The notes beneath the pieces are model-generated. The model searched no databases. It saw nothing but the letters and a program-made list of their open reading frames with translations, and was not told the DNA's origin. DNA of 64,000 nucleotides from Alphaproteobacteria bacterium (GTDB lineage Bacteria; Pseudomonadota; Alphaproteobacteria; Micavibrionales; Micavibrionaceae), in contig JAJFGW010000009.1 in NCBI GenBank assembly GCA_021775915.1, forward strand, positions 22,745-86,744. The letters run 5' to 3'. Each line of letters starts with the position of its first letter. Positions within the stretch are counted from its first letter, which is position 1. The position numbers and the translations under genes were made by a program. Below, one piece after another: positions 44,763-53,620 of the stretch.

Positions 44763-44783
44763 AAAAGAGCGTCCGACCGGACG
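44763..44783 (-). terminator. Possible terminator downstream of rnpB
   Basis: Minus strand CGTCC-GGTC-GGACG followed by CTCTTTT. Confidence 0.4.
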
Positions 44784-44820
44784 TCGCGCGTTAGCGCGTG
44801 CTTTAAAATCTTAAAAAATG

Positions 44821-45205
44821 TCAGAAGGCCTGTAAGCCGGGTTTTGTCTCATCTGAGCATCGCTTACGCGAAACGAAAAGAGTGACAGCCATTCATCTGG
44901 GATGTTTGTTACCAAACACCTCTAGCGACCTACCCGGACCGCGACGGGGAAACACCATCATATACGGTCCCTATTTGGTCTTGCTTCCGGCGGGGTTTAC
45001 CATGCCGTTTTTGTTACCAAAAACGCGGTGCGCTCTTACCGCACCCTTTCACCTTTACCTGCCATCCCGTAAAGAACGACAGGAAGTCTACTCTCTGCTG
45101 CACTGTCCGTCAGGTCGCCCTGCCCGGCCGTTAGCCGGCGCCGTGTTTCCGTGAAGCCCGGACTTTCCTCCCCGCATAAGCGAGGCGACCATCCAGCCTT
45201 CTGAC
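44821..45205 (-). ncRNA. rnpB: RNase P RNA, class A
   Basis: Minus strand begins GTCAGAAGGCTGGATGGTCGCC, GGGGAGGAAAGTCCGGGCTTCACGG, ... GGTAAGAGCGCACCGCG ..., ends AAAACCCGGCTTACAGGCCTTCTGA. Confidence 0.95.
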
Positions 45206-45244
45206 GGTGGCAATATGGTGGATTGTGGTGATATTTGCAAGCTT

Positions 45245-45982
45245 CTACAAATTCGGCCTGTTGCGTACCAGCCAATGTAGCCGCGCCGCCATAGTCTCGT
45301 TCACCCTGCCTTTACCATCCAATTCTGTGAATGCCTCAGGATAAAAATGCCGTTGAAAGGCAACGACCATCGAATTCATGTCCGCCTGCGGATCAAAACC
45401 AACTGTGAGGAAAGCCTCTTTCAAGCTGTTTTTGTCCCTAACATAGTCACTCGCCATGCGCCGGTCCTCTTCTCCCGGCTCCGGCCAAACTCCAATACCG
45501 GCCTGTGCCAAAGTTTGCCACTTAAACAGCTCACCCGGATCTTGCTTGCGGGTCGGCGCGACATCGGAATGCCCGAGCACCCGGTGCGGTGAAATAATGT
45601 GCCGGGACATAATGTCCTTACATAACCGCACCAGCGCATCCATTTGCTGTACCGGAAAAGGCTGATACCCGTATTTACGGCCCGGATTAACAAGCTCGAT
45701 GCCAATTGAATGCAAATTAATATCGTCAATACCGCCCCAATGCGACACGCCCGCATGCCAGGCGCGCTTGGCTTCGTCAACATACTGAACAATACTGCCG
45801 TCCTGATCTATCATATAATGAGCGCTAACCCGCCCGCCTTCAGGGTGATCTTTACGCCCCATAAAATAATCTTCAGCGTCAGTCAGGTTTTTTGTTTCCG
45901 TGTAATGAATAATAAGAAATGTCGGCTTTACGCTGCCCTTACGCTCCTCGCAATGGTCCGTTTCTTTTCTGATAATTTTCAT
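45245..45982 (-). CDS. N-acetylmuramoyl-L-alanine amidase (amidase_2, AmpD/AmiD-like)
   Basis: FLIIHYTETKNLTDAEDYF, VSAHYMIDQDGSIVQYVDEAKRAWHAGVSHWGG, VLGHSDVAPTRKQDPGELF; C-terminal PG-binding-like region; start at 45982. Confidence 0.93.
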   Translation of the reverse strand: MKIIRKETDHCEERKGSVKPTFLIIHYTETKNLTDAEDYFMGRKDHPEGGRVSAHYMIDQDGSIVQYVDEAKRAWHAGVSHWGGIDDINLHSIGIELVNPGRKYGYQPFPVQQMDALVRLCKDIMSRHIISPHRVLGHSDVAPTRKQDPGELFKWQTLAQAGIGVWPEPGEEDRRMASDYVRDKNSLKEAFLTVGFDPQADMNSMVVAFQRHFYPEAFTELDGKGRVNETMAARLHWLVRNRPNL

Positions 45983-47310
45983 TGTTCCCTGACTTTCATT
46001 AATAGCGCGATACCGGCAACCCAAAAGAATAATATCGTAGTCATACCAGCCCGCTGGCTGCCGAATAAAGATGTTACCAGACCAAAAGCAAGAGGTCCGA
46101 AAAAAGCGATAGATTTCCCCGTAAAAGCATAAAGCCCGTAAGTCTGCCCGGCCATATCGAGGGGAGTCAAACGCGCGGCCAAAGTCCGGCTCGCCGCCTG
46201 CGCCGGGCCAATAAAAACACCAAGCGCAAGCGCCAATATCATAAACAGAGTTTTATCTTCGACCAGAATAATAGCGCCGCCCAATATAATAAGCGCAGTC
46301 AGCGCGATCATAATTGTTCGTTTAGAACCGATATAATCATCGACAAAACCAAAGAGCATCGCGCCCACCCCGGCCGTCACATTAAGTCCGATGGCAAATA
46401 TAAGGATTTCCTGAAAATCCATTCCGAAAGTTCCGGCGGCATAGAGTCCGCCGACAGCAAACAGCGTGTTCAGTCCGTCACGGTACAGTGCACTGGCAAT
46501 CAGAAACCGCGCCAGATTGGCGTGCTGCCGGATATTCTTTATCGTGTCCTTTAATTGCCCCAGCCCCTTACCAATAGCCTGCCGCAAGCTCAAACCCGTT
46601 CGCGCAACATCATGGGTAAAAAGTAGCAACGGAGCCATAAAAACCAGGAACCAGAGCGCCGCCAACGGCGCAGCAGCCCTGACATGCTCGGAAGCCTCAC
46701 GTGGCAGAGACAACCACGGCGGGGCATCTCCCAGCCCGATAAGGCCGCATAGAACGAGCACCAGACAAACAAGGCCGCCCATATAACCCAGCCCCCACGC
46801 CCAGCCTGAAAGCCGCCCTAGCATATTTTGCGGCGCGATATAGGGCAACATGGCGTTACTAAAGACCAGACTCAGCTCAAACCCAATGTTAGCAACGATT
46901 ACAAGCAAAGCAACAAATATGATATTATATAAGGAGGGATCAGGAAGACCAAACCAAAGCGAAGCTGTCGCCAGAATACAAAGCACAGAAAAGAAAACCA
47001 GCCAACGCTTACGCGCGCCGTAATGATCGGCCACAGCCCCCAGGACAGGGCCAAGAATCGCGACGAAAAACCCTGATATTGCAATAAGATAAGCCCATAT
47101 AGCGCTACCCGTGGTTTCATCCCCTATGATGCCGCGCGCAAAGTAAACGCTAAAAACAAAGGTAATAATAACGGTGCTAAAGGCTGAGCTTGCCCAGTCA
47201 TAAAGGCACCAGGCCCCTGCTGACAACCGAGCGGAACGTCCTTTAAGTTTATTTTTTCGTTTACATAAGTTTGACACGGATTTTACAATGCTATATAAAT
47301 TGTTAACCAT
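45979..47310 (-). CDS. MFS transporter, UMF1 (Atg22-like) family
   Basis: WCLYDWASSAFSTVIITFVFSVYFA; about 12 TM; GPAQAASRTLAARLTP. Confidence 0.9.
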   Translation of the reverse strand: MVNNLYSIVKSVSNLCKRKNKLKGRSARLSAGAWCLYDWASSAFSTVIITFVFSVYFARGIIGDETTGSAIWAYLIAISGFFVAILGPVLGAVADHYGARKRWLVFFSVLCILATASLWFGLPDPSLYNIIFVALLVIVANIGFELSLVFSNAMLPYIAPQNMLGRLSGWAWGLGYMGGLVCLVLVLCGLIGLGDAPPWLSLPREASEHVRAAAPLAALWFLVFMAPLLLFTHDVARTGLSLRQAIGKGLGQLKDTIKNIRQHANLARFLIASALYRDGLNTLFAVGGLYAAGTFGMDFQEILIFAIGLNVTAGVGAMLFGFVDDYIGSKRTIMIALTALIILGGAIILVEDKTLFMILALALGVFIGPAQAASRTLAARLTPLDMAGQTYGLYAFTGKSIAFFGPLAFGLVTSLFGSQRAGMTTILFFWVAGIALLMKVREQ

Positions 47311-47317
47311 TTATTAA
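47303..47317. promoter_or_regulatory. Candidate CtrA binding site in UMF1 / paralog-1 divergent region
   Basis: TTAACCATTTATTAA = TTAA-N7-TTAA; overlaps the annotated UMF1 ORF start. Confidence 0.45.
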
Positions 47318-47339
47318 TGAGTAACGGAGTAACGAAGCA

Positions 47340-47876
47340 ATGTTAAGAGTAATTGCCTTAGGCCTGTTCATTCTGGTCGCCACATCGACAAGCAGTTTTG
47401 CCGAGCAACGCAATATCACAAAGGATATGGTTGCTGATAAATATACAAAGCTGGAAAAGCTTTTAAACGACCGCAGCTCTTATACAGAAAAAATCAAATT
47501 CCTGCACAATCATATTAGCGAAGACGCTCTGTTTAGACTAACCGTAACAAACCCGACAGCCGCACAATCAGGCAAAAGCCCTGTCATGGAGATGAACAAG
47601 CAGGACTATATTAATACTTATATTCAAGGCCCTCGCTTTGTTGATAATTACCAGATGGACATCAAAACAACGGGTTTTGAGTATAACCGGGAAAAACACC
47701 ACGCTTTCAGCCTTGATGTCATCACAGAGAGCGGCACAATGATGAGCAAAATGAATGACGGCAAGGCCTTTGTCAGCCGTACGACCTGCCGCACAAGGCA
47801 TGAAATGCAGCAAAACACGCTGGTTGCTACGGCAAGCGAATGCCATACGGCGATCAGTTTTGAAGAACATGTTTAA
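47340..47876 (+). CDS. Exported protein, paralog 1 of a four-member Cys-pair family
   Basis: Signal peptide LRVIALGLFILVATSTSSFAEQ; C-terminal TCRTRHEMQQNTLVATASECHTAISF. Confidence 0.75.
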   Translation: MLRVIALGLFILVATSTSSFAEQRNITKDMVADKYTKLEKLLNDRSSYTEKIKFLHNHISEDALFRLTVTNPTAAQSGKSPVMEMNKQDYINTYIQGPRFVDNYQMDIKTTGFEYNREKHHAFSLDVITESGTMMSKMNDGKAFVSRTTCRTRHEMQQNTLVATASECHTAISFEEHV

Positions 47877-47976
47877 GAAAACACCAGTTAATTTTCATAT
47901 TTACTAAATAGTAACCTCTTTACGGCCTAATGAATAGACTTATTGAAAACAACAAGTTTATCGGAGGGGACGAACT

Positions 47977-48582
47977 ATGAAGCATCTATTTATGTTTTTT
48001 GCGTTATTTATACTGGTAATTCCATCAGCACAGGCAACGGAAAACCGCATGTTGGTTACTGATATCCATCAATTTATAAACAGTGCCAACAGCGCTATTA
48101 ACAATCCAAACCTGCATGTCGGCAGAAATTTTCTAAACCGGACAACGGCGAACAACGCAGTTTTTCAAAACAAGGTTTCTGTTTATCACCAGGCTAACCC
48201 CTGGAATCGTGTCCGGTATAATAACCCGGCAGCTTACGGGGCGTATTACCGCTATCCGTCAAACCCGTATTATAGCCCGACAAGCGCGCGGTCTTTGAAA
48301 AAGTGGGATCACGTTAATCTGCTTGAAAGCAAAAAGCGTATGATTCCGGGGTATCAGGCCCACATGGAGATAACAGGCACGACGATTAACCCGTATGGCC
48401 AGTCAGCTGTTGTGGATCTTGATATGAAAGAATACAGCATGTCATACACGCCTTATCACCCGAGCTTGACTCAGAAAATGATGCACGCCAATTCCAAGTG
48501 CAAAATGTACTTAAGCAAGCAGGGAGAAGATCTGCTTATGACACGGATGGACTGCAACACAAATACGAATTTGCCGTTCTAA
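47977..48582 (+). CDS. Exported protein, paralog 2 of the Cys-pair family (divergent)
   Basis: Signal peptide KHLFMFFALFILVIPSAQATE; C-terminal KCKMYLSKQGEDLLMTRMDCNTNTNLPF. Confidence 0.75.
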   Translation: MKHLFMFFALFILVIPSAQATENRMLVTDIHQFINSANSAINNPNLHVGRNFLNRTTANNAVFQNKVSVYHQANPWNRVRYNNPAAYGAYYRYPSNPYYSPTSARSLKKWDHVNLLESKKRMIPGYQAHMEITGTTINPYGQSAVVDLDMKEYSMSYTPYHPSLTQKMMHANSKCKMYLSKQGEDLLMTRMDCNTNTNLPF

Positions 48583-48605
48583 TCCGACCCTAAATAATTT
48601 TGCGA

Positions 48606-48635
48606 AAGGGCTGCCCGCGTTTTTCGGCAGCCCTT
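48606..48635 (+). terminator. Hairpin terminator candidate downstream of paralog 2
   Basis: AAGGGCTGCC-CGCGTTTTTC-GGCAGCCCTT, weak T tract. Confidence 0.55.
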
Positions 48636-48696
48636 CTTGCATGTAACTTCCCTGCGGCCGGAACGAACTATATAGTAAGGAGAGGAGTCTTTAATT

Positions 48697-49323
48697 ATGC
48701 GTCTTGGCCTTTTTATTTTATTCATTTGTCTTGCGGCAGGACTCTGGTTTTTCGCGATGGGCTCCCGGGCGATGGCAAAAGGAGAAGACCTCGTGACAGA
48801 AAAACCTGACAACCTTCCTAAAGCCACGCTGGCAGGCGGCTGTTTCTGGTGCCTTGAAAGCGAGTTCAGGAGCCTTGACGGTATTGTTTACACAGATGTC
48901 GGCTATGCAGGAGGGCATGTTGACAGCCCCACATACGAGCAAGTCACCACAGGGGAAACCGGCCATGCCGAGGCGATCGAGATTTATTACGACCCTGACA
49001 AAGTCAGCTACCGCAGCCTTCTTACGCATTTTCTAACCAGCGCCCACAACCCGACAGAGCTTAACAAGCAATGGGTTGATAAAGGGCCGCAATACCGCTC
49101 CGCCATCTTTTACCACGATGAAGAACAGAAAAAGATCGCTGAGGAGCTTATTGCAGAATTAACAGCGCAGAAGCTCTATAAAGAACCGATTGTCACCGAA
49201 ATAACCCCCGCCGGGACATTCTGGATAGCAGAGAACTATCACCAGCAATATTACGAGAAATACAAAGAAAAGACCGGCAAGCAACATATGCGCGTTTTTC
49301 TGAAGAAGCAGCGTAAAAAATAA
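48697..49323 (+). CDS. msrA: Peptide-methionine (S)-S-oxide reductase MsrA with N-terminal export signal
   Basis: ATLAGGCFWCLESEFRSLDGIVYTDVGYAGG; N-terminal hydrophobic LGLFILFICLAAGLWFFAMGSRAMA; GGAGAGGAG RBS. Confidence 0.95.
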   Translation: MRLGLFILFICLAAGLWFFAMGSRAMAKGEDLVTEKPDNLPKATLAGGCFWCLESEFRSLDGIVYTDVGYAGGHVDSPTYEQVTTGETGHAEAIEIYYDPDKVSYRSLLTHFLTSAHNPTELNKQWVDKGPQYRSAIFYHDEEQKKIAEELIAELTAQKLYKEPIVTEITPAGTFWIAENYHQQYYEKYKEKTGKQHMRVFLKKQRKK

Positions 49324-49363
49324 GACTGGTAACCCCTCTTAAAAACCTTATATTCTCAGCATT

Positions 49364-50206
49364 ATGAGCCTACCAAAAATCATCATAGAAGACATTGTTC
49401 GCCGCGCCCTGCTGGAAGATCTGGGCCATGGCCATGATAGCACAAGCGATGCACTCATCCCGGCAAACCAGAATGGCAGACTGGTTATGAAAGCCAGGGA
49501 ATTAGGGTGCCTTGCCGGTATAGACATCGCAGAAACGGCCTTCAGACTTTTTGATAGCAATCTTGTCGTTTCAAAGCATATGGAAGATGGCGCCTCTCTT
49601 AAAGAAGGGCAGGAAATCTTAAGCGTTGAAGGCGCTGCTCAATCCATCCTCAGTGCCGAGCGCACCGCCCTTAATTTTATGATCCATCTCAGTGGCATCG
49701 CCACAGAAACAAACAAATATGTTCAGGCTATCAACGGCACAAAAGCGAATATTGTCTGCACCCGTAAGACCCTGCCCGGCCTGCGCGCTGTTCAAAAATA
49801 TGCCGTACGTATGGGTGGTGGCAGCAATCACCGTTTTGGCCTTGATGACGGTGTCCTTATCAAAGACAACCATATTGCGCTGGCGGGCGGTGTTGGTCCT
49901 GCGATCGAAAAAGCCCGCGCTCATACCGGGCATATGGTCAAAATTGAAATTGAAGTTGATACGCTGGAGCAACTGGAAGACGTTTTAGAGCATAAAACAG
50001 ACATCATCCTACTCGACAACATGGATCCTGGCCAATTACAAGAGGCCGTCCGCCTCATTAATGGCCGCGCTTTATCCGAAGCCTCAGGCGGTGTTAATCT
50101 TGAAACTGTGCGCTCTATCGCTGAAACAGGAGTCGATATTATCTCAGTCGGCGCCCTCACCCACAGCGCCCGCGCCCTTGATATTGGCCTTGATATCGAT
50201 GTCTGA
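49364..50206 (+). CDS. nadC: Nicotinate-nucleotide pyrophosphorylase (carboxylating)
   Basis: ALLEDLGHGHDSTSDALIP, CTRKTLPGLRAVQKYAVRMGGGSNHRFGLDDGVLIKDNH. Confidence 0.96.
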   Translation: MSLPKIIIEDIVRRALLEDLGHGHDSTSDALIPANQNGRLVMKARELGCLAGIDIAETAFRLFDSNLVVSKHMEDGASLKEGQEILSVEGAAQSILSAERTALNFMIHLSGIATETNKYVQAINGTKANIVCTRKTLPGLRAVQKYAVRMGGGSNHRFGLDDGVLIKDNHIALAGGVGPAIEKARAHTGHMVKIEIEVDTLEQLEDVLEHKTDIILLDNMDPGQLQEAVRLINGRALSEASGGVNLETVRSIAETGVDIISVGALTHSARALDIGLDIDV

Positions 50207-50477
50207 CTCTATACGGCTATCTGTCCGCCTTATCCCCATCGCTGCCCAAAATAAAATTCACGGCTGGACAGAGGATTCAGAAGGAGAAAAAACCCTCAAA
50301 ATCAGCGTCACAACCGCACCGGAAAAAGGGAAGGCCAACAAGGCCCTTATTAACCTTTTAGCCAAGGAATGGAAAATCCCAAAATCAGACATTCAAATTG
50401 TCAAAGGCGAAAAAACAAGAAATAAGGCATTGATTTTAAATAACATTTCAAAATCACCATTAGATAGGATAGAATAG
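50199..50477 (+). CDS. DUF167 (YggU) family protein
   Basis: LIPIAAQNKIHGW...LKISVTTAPEKGKANKALINLLAKEWKIPKSDIQIVKGEKTRNKALIL; start at ATG 50199 overlapping nadC stop. Confidence 0.9.
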   Translation: MSDSIRLSVRLIPIAAQNKIHGWTEDSEGEKTLKISVTTAPEKGKANKALINLLAKEWKIPKSDIQIVKGEKTRNKALILNNISKSPLDRIE

Positions 50478-50631
50478 CCCAGCTTTGTTTTGGTCTCTTT
50501 TAATTTTCCATATTTATACATTCATTTACCTTTTACAGGCATAATTATCAGAGTGGATAAGAGTAGATAACAGAGCAGATATTTTAAACGACTCAGCACT
50601 TTGAGTTTGGTCAGAACAGGGGCAGCTCCCC

Positions 50632-51222
50632 ATGGGGAAAAGCGTTGAACTTTTAGGCCTCGCGGCCTTTAACATTTTCATTGCCATTATTTTGTCAGCG
50701 ACATTCCTGACAAATTCCAGCGCTGCCGTAAACGCGCTGACCGAAAGCAATGTTTCAACTTTCATTACCGAAGTTGCCGCCGTTTCCGGGGGGCAGCGCC
50801 ATGACATGGATTCCTACAGCATCACAAGTTACTTCATGAGTCATATTTCTGAAAACGGCCTGTTTACCAGTACAATCGAATACAGCCTGCCGGACATGGA
50901 TTCCAGTTCCCGCACACTCGAAATGGACAAAATGAACTTTATCAGCCATGTCTTGCAAGGCATGAAGGCCATGGAAAAACACGAAGCCGCCGTTAAAATT
51001 GAATATATAAAAATAGCCGATAACGGCAAAAGCGCTTCGGTCATGACAACAAACTATGAACGCGGCGTCATGCCCGTCGAAGATGGTATGGGCGATGCCC
51101 GGATGGTACCTGTTACAGGAACATCCTATTGCGAACAGGAGCTGGTTTTAAGCGCCAAGAATGTTATTCAGATGGCGACAGCCAATTGCAGCACCAATAT
51201 AGACTTTTCGGATACTTACTAA
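50632..51222 (+). CDS. Exported protein, paralog 3 of the Cys-pair family
   Basis: Signal/TM FNIFIAIILSATFLTNSSA; FITEVAAVSGGQRHDMDSYSI; YCEQELVLSAKNVIQMATANCSTNIDF. Confidence 0.75.
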   Translation: MGKSVELLGLAAFNIFIAIILSATFLTNSSAAVNALTESNVSTFITEVAAVSGGQRHDMDSYSITSYFMSHISENGLFTSTIEYSLPDMDSSSRTLEMDKMNFISHVLQGMKAMEKHEAAVKIEYIKIADNGKSASVMTTNYERGVMPVEDGMGDARMVPVTGTSYCEQELVLSAKNVIQMATANCSTNIDFSDTY

Positions 51223-51246
51223 CCAAAAGAAAGAGGATTAATTTTG

Positions 51247-51912
51247 ATGAGACTTACCTCTATAAAACCAACCAGACAAGCCTTCATATTCTGGGGCCTC
51301 CTTATACTTATTCAGCTCCAGCTGATACCACTGGCACTGGCGCAAAATCAAAAGGACCAGCGGGAAGATTTTATCGTCGCGCTCAACAAACAAAATATTG
51401 AGGCATTTTTAAAAGAAGTGTCCGAAATCACAACAGGGCAGCGCCCTGACATGTTGCACGATGACGTAGAAAATTATTTCACCAACCATGTGACAAACAA
51501 AAGCACGTTCAAAAGTGTGATGAAATATAATATACCCGGATTTCCAACACAGGATATAGATATGGAGCTGGACAAGGATCAATATATCAAGATGGTTCTA
51601 AAGGGGCTCTATATGCTGCAGGACTATCAAACTGAAGTCAGTATTGAGAATCTTAAAATAGGCAGCAACGGCAAAAGCGCGACATTTAAAAGCAGAACCA
51701 AAGAAAAAGGCAGAATGCCCTGGGTCAAAGACTCCGAAAACAAAGACAATTCCGAGGGCAATCAAAACGCCGAGATGATACCCATTGAAGGAGAATCAGT
51801 CTGTGAGCAAAAGCTGATTATTTCCTATAACAATTTCATGCAAATGGCCAAGGCTGAGTGCTCTACCGCTATCAGCTTTGACCCTTTTGCCGGGAAGCCT
51901 TTAGTTCCCTAA
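51247..51912 (+). CDS. Exported protein, paralog 4 of the Cys-pair family
   Basis: Signal/TM FIFWGLLILIQLQLIPLALAQ; FLKEVSEITTGQRPDMLHDDVENYF; VCEQKLIISYNNFMQMAKAECSTAISF; ATG at 51247. Confidence 0.75.
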   Translation: MRLTSIKPTRQAFIFWGLLILIQLQLIPLALAQNQKDQREDFIVALNKQNIEAFLKEVSEITTGQRPDMLHDDVENYFTNHVTNKSTFKSVMKYNIPGFPTQDIDMELDKDQYIKMVLKGLYMLQDYQTEVSIENLKIGSNGKSATFKSRTKEKGRMPWVKDSENKDNSEGNQNAEMIPIEGESVCEQKLIISYNNFMQMAKAECSTAISFDPFAGKPLVP

Positions 51913-51918
51913 TCGTCT

Positions 51919-52311
51919 CTATACAAAAATACGGAAAACAAAGGCAAACAATAAATAACCCATAAGGTGGTAACCACCATCGATCCATAACAATTTGGTG
52001 TTAAACCCGCCATGCATAATGGCAGCGGCCTTGGGCGGCAACATAAAAGCACCCCAGAGAGCAATGGATAAGAACAGGTAATCCTGCAAATCACCCCGTA
52101 TCATCTCGTGACTAATTAAAAAGGCATACACAAAAGCCGAGGCAAGCCACCCCACAATAGAAACAGCATGCTGCCCTACATTGGCTTCTTCTCTATCTAT
52201 ATCTTTTTTGTCAACGGCTTCCATCCAGGCATCACCAAACACTTTAGGAGAATACCAGACAAACCCCAGTAAAAAAGCCAATGCGGCCGACACTAAAATT
52301 GCTGTAACCAT
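51919..52311 (-). CDS. DUF1761-like membrane protein
   Basis: Four TM, FLLGFVWYSPKVFGDAWMEA, ALWGAFMLPPKA. Confidence 0.75.
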   Translation of the reverse strand: MVTAILVSAALAFLLGFVWYSPKVFGDAWMEAVDKKDIDREEANVGQHAVSIVGWLASAFVYAFLISHEMIRGDLQDYLFLSIALWGAFMLPPKAAAIMHGGFNTKLLWIDGGYHLMGYLLFAFVFRIFV

Positions 52312-52354
52312 TTGAAATCTCTCTTTCCTGAAAAATTTATGAACGAACCAAAAA

Positions 52355-52771
52355 TCACATTGGAATCATATTAACAACGATATGAACCACCGCAAAAACA
52401 TAATAGCCTGCCAATTGGTATGAGGCGTCTATAGAGACGGCCTCAAAGGCATAACCAGTATAAAGTGCGCCCATCAAAAGGGGCGGCATGGCAAAGGCCA
52501 CCCACAACAAACATGACAAGCTGAAATAACCGGGCACAACATCGATCTCTATAATATCGACAAGAAAAGAATAAAAACAGGCGGCAAGAAGCCAAAGCAA
52601 AAACGAAATGACAAACTGCTTAGCCTCAGGCTTTGCCTTCTCGCCGGTTTTTCCGCGCGCTTCGCTCCACTTCGTTCCCAATACTTTGGGACTATACCAA
52701 AACATCCCCAAGACAAAGGCTAACCCTCCAGAAATCAGCGTTGCTATATAAGGAAACTCTATTTCAAGCAT
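52355..52771 (-). CDS. DUF1761-like membrane protein
   Basis: Four TM, FVLGMFWYSPKVLGTKWSEA; paralog of the adjacent ORF. Confidence 0.75.
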   Translation of the reverse strand: MLEIEFPYIATLISGGLAFVLGMFWYSPKVLGTKWSEARGKTGEKAKPEAKQFVISFLLWLLAACFYSFLVDIIEIDVVPGYFSLSCLLWVAFAMPPLLMGALYTGYAFEAVSIDASYQLAGYYVFAVVHIVVNMIPM

Positions 52772-52796
52772 AATAAATAAACCCTTCTTCTATGAA

Positions 52797-53591
52797 CTAA
52801 CGCCTTGTAACCATCAATTTCTTGATCTCGGCAATTGATTCTGCCGGATTTAATCCTTTAGGGCAAGTATTCGTGCAATTCATGATCGTATGGCATCTGT
52901 ATAATTTAAAAGAATCGTCCAATTCATCAAGACGCTCCCCCGTTGCTTCATCACGAGAATCAACAATCCAGCGGTGAGCCTGCATCAATGTTGCCGGTCC
53001 CATAAAACGGTCCTCGTTCCACCAATAGCTAGGGCAAGAAGTCGAGCAACAAAAGCAAAGAATACAGGCCGCCGGACCTTTTCCATCATTGCCATTCAGA
53101 GTATCCGCATCTTCCGGGCTTTGCAGCCTCTCCCGTGTCGGCGGCGGCGAAGAAGTCTTCAGCCACGGCTCAGTCGCCGTATATTGCGCAATCGCGTGAT
53201 TTTGGTCCGGCACAAGGTCTTTAACCACCTTCATATGCGGCAGCGGCGTTATTTTGACATCACCCTTCACGTCCTCGATGGCCTTGGTGCAGGCCAGCGT
53301 ATTGGTACCGTCTACATTCATAGCGCAGGAACCGCAAATTCCCTCACGGCAGGAGCGCCGGAATGTCACCGTACTGTCAATCTCGTTCTTGATATAGATC
53401 ATCGCGTCCAAAACCATCGGCCCGCATTTATCAAGATCAATCGTATAATCATCCATGCGCGGATTTTCGCCGCTATCAGGATCCCAGCGGTAAAGCGAAA
53501 AGGTTTTCTTGCGCTTGGCATCCTTACCGGCAACATCGTGAGACTTACCTTTCTGGATTTTGGAATTTTTGGGAAGTGTAAACTCAGCCAT
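52797..53591 (-). CDS. sdhB: Succinate dehydrogenase iron-sulfur subunit
   Basis: [58 protein letters not shown]. Confidence 0.97.
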   Translation of the reverse strand: MAEFTLPKNSKIQKGKSHDVAGKDAKRKKTFSLYRWDPDSGENPRMDDYTIDLDKCGPMVLDAMIYIKNEIDSTVTFRRSCREGICGSCAMNVDGTNTLACTKAIEDVKGDVKITPLPHMKVVKDLVPDQNHAIAQYTATEPWLKTSSPPPTRERLQSPEDADTLNGNDGKGPAACILCFCCSTSCPSYWWNEDRFMGPATLMQAHRWIVDSRDEATGERLDELDDSFKLYRCHTIMNCTNTCPKGLNPAESIAEIKKLMVTRR

Positions 53592-53620
53592 AAGGAAAAC
53601 CTTCTTTTCTGTAGTGTATT

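Noticed and set aside
45036-45275. 79-aa minus-strand ORF
   Set aside because: Lies mostly inside the RNase P RNA gene; no coding evidence.
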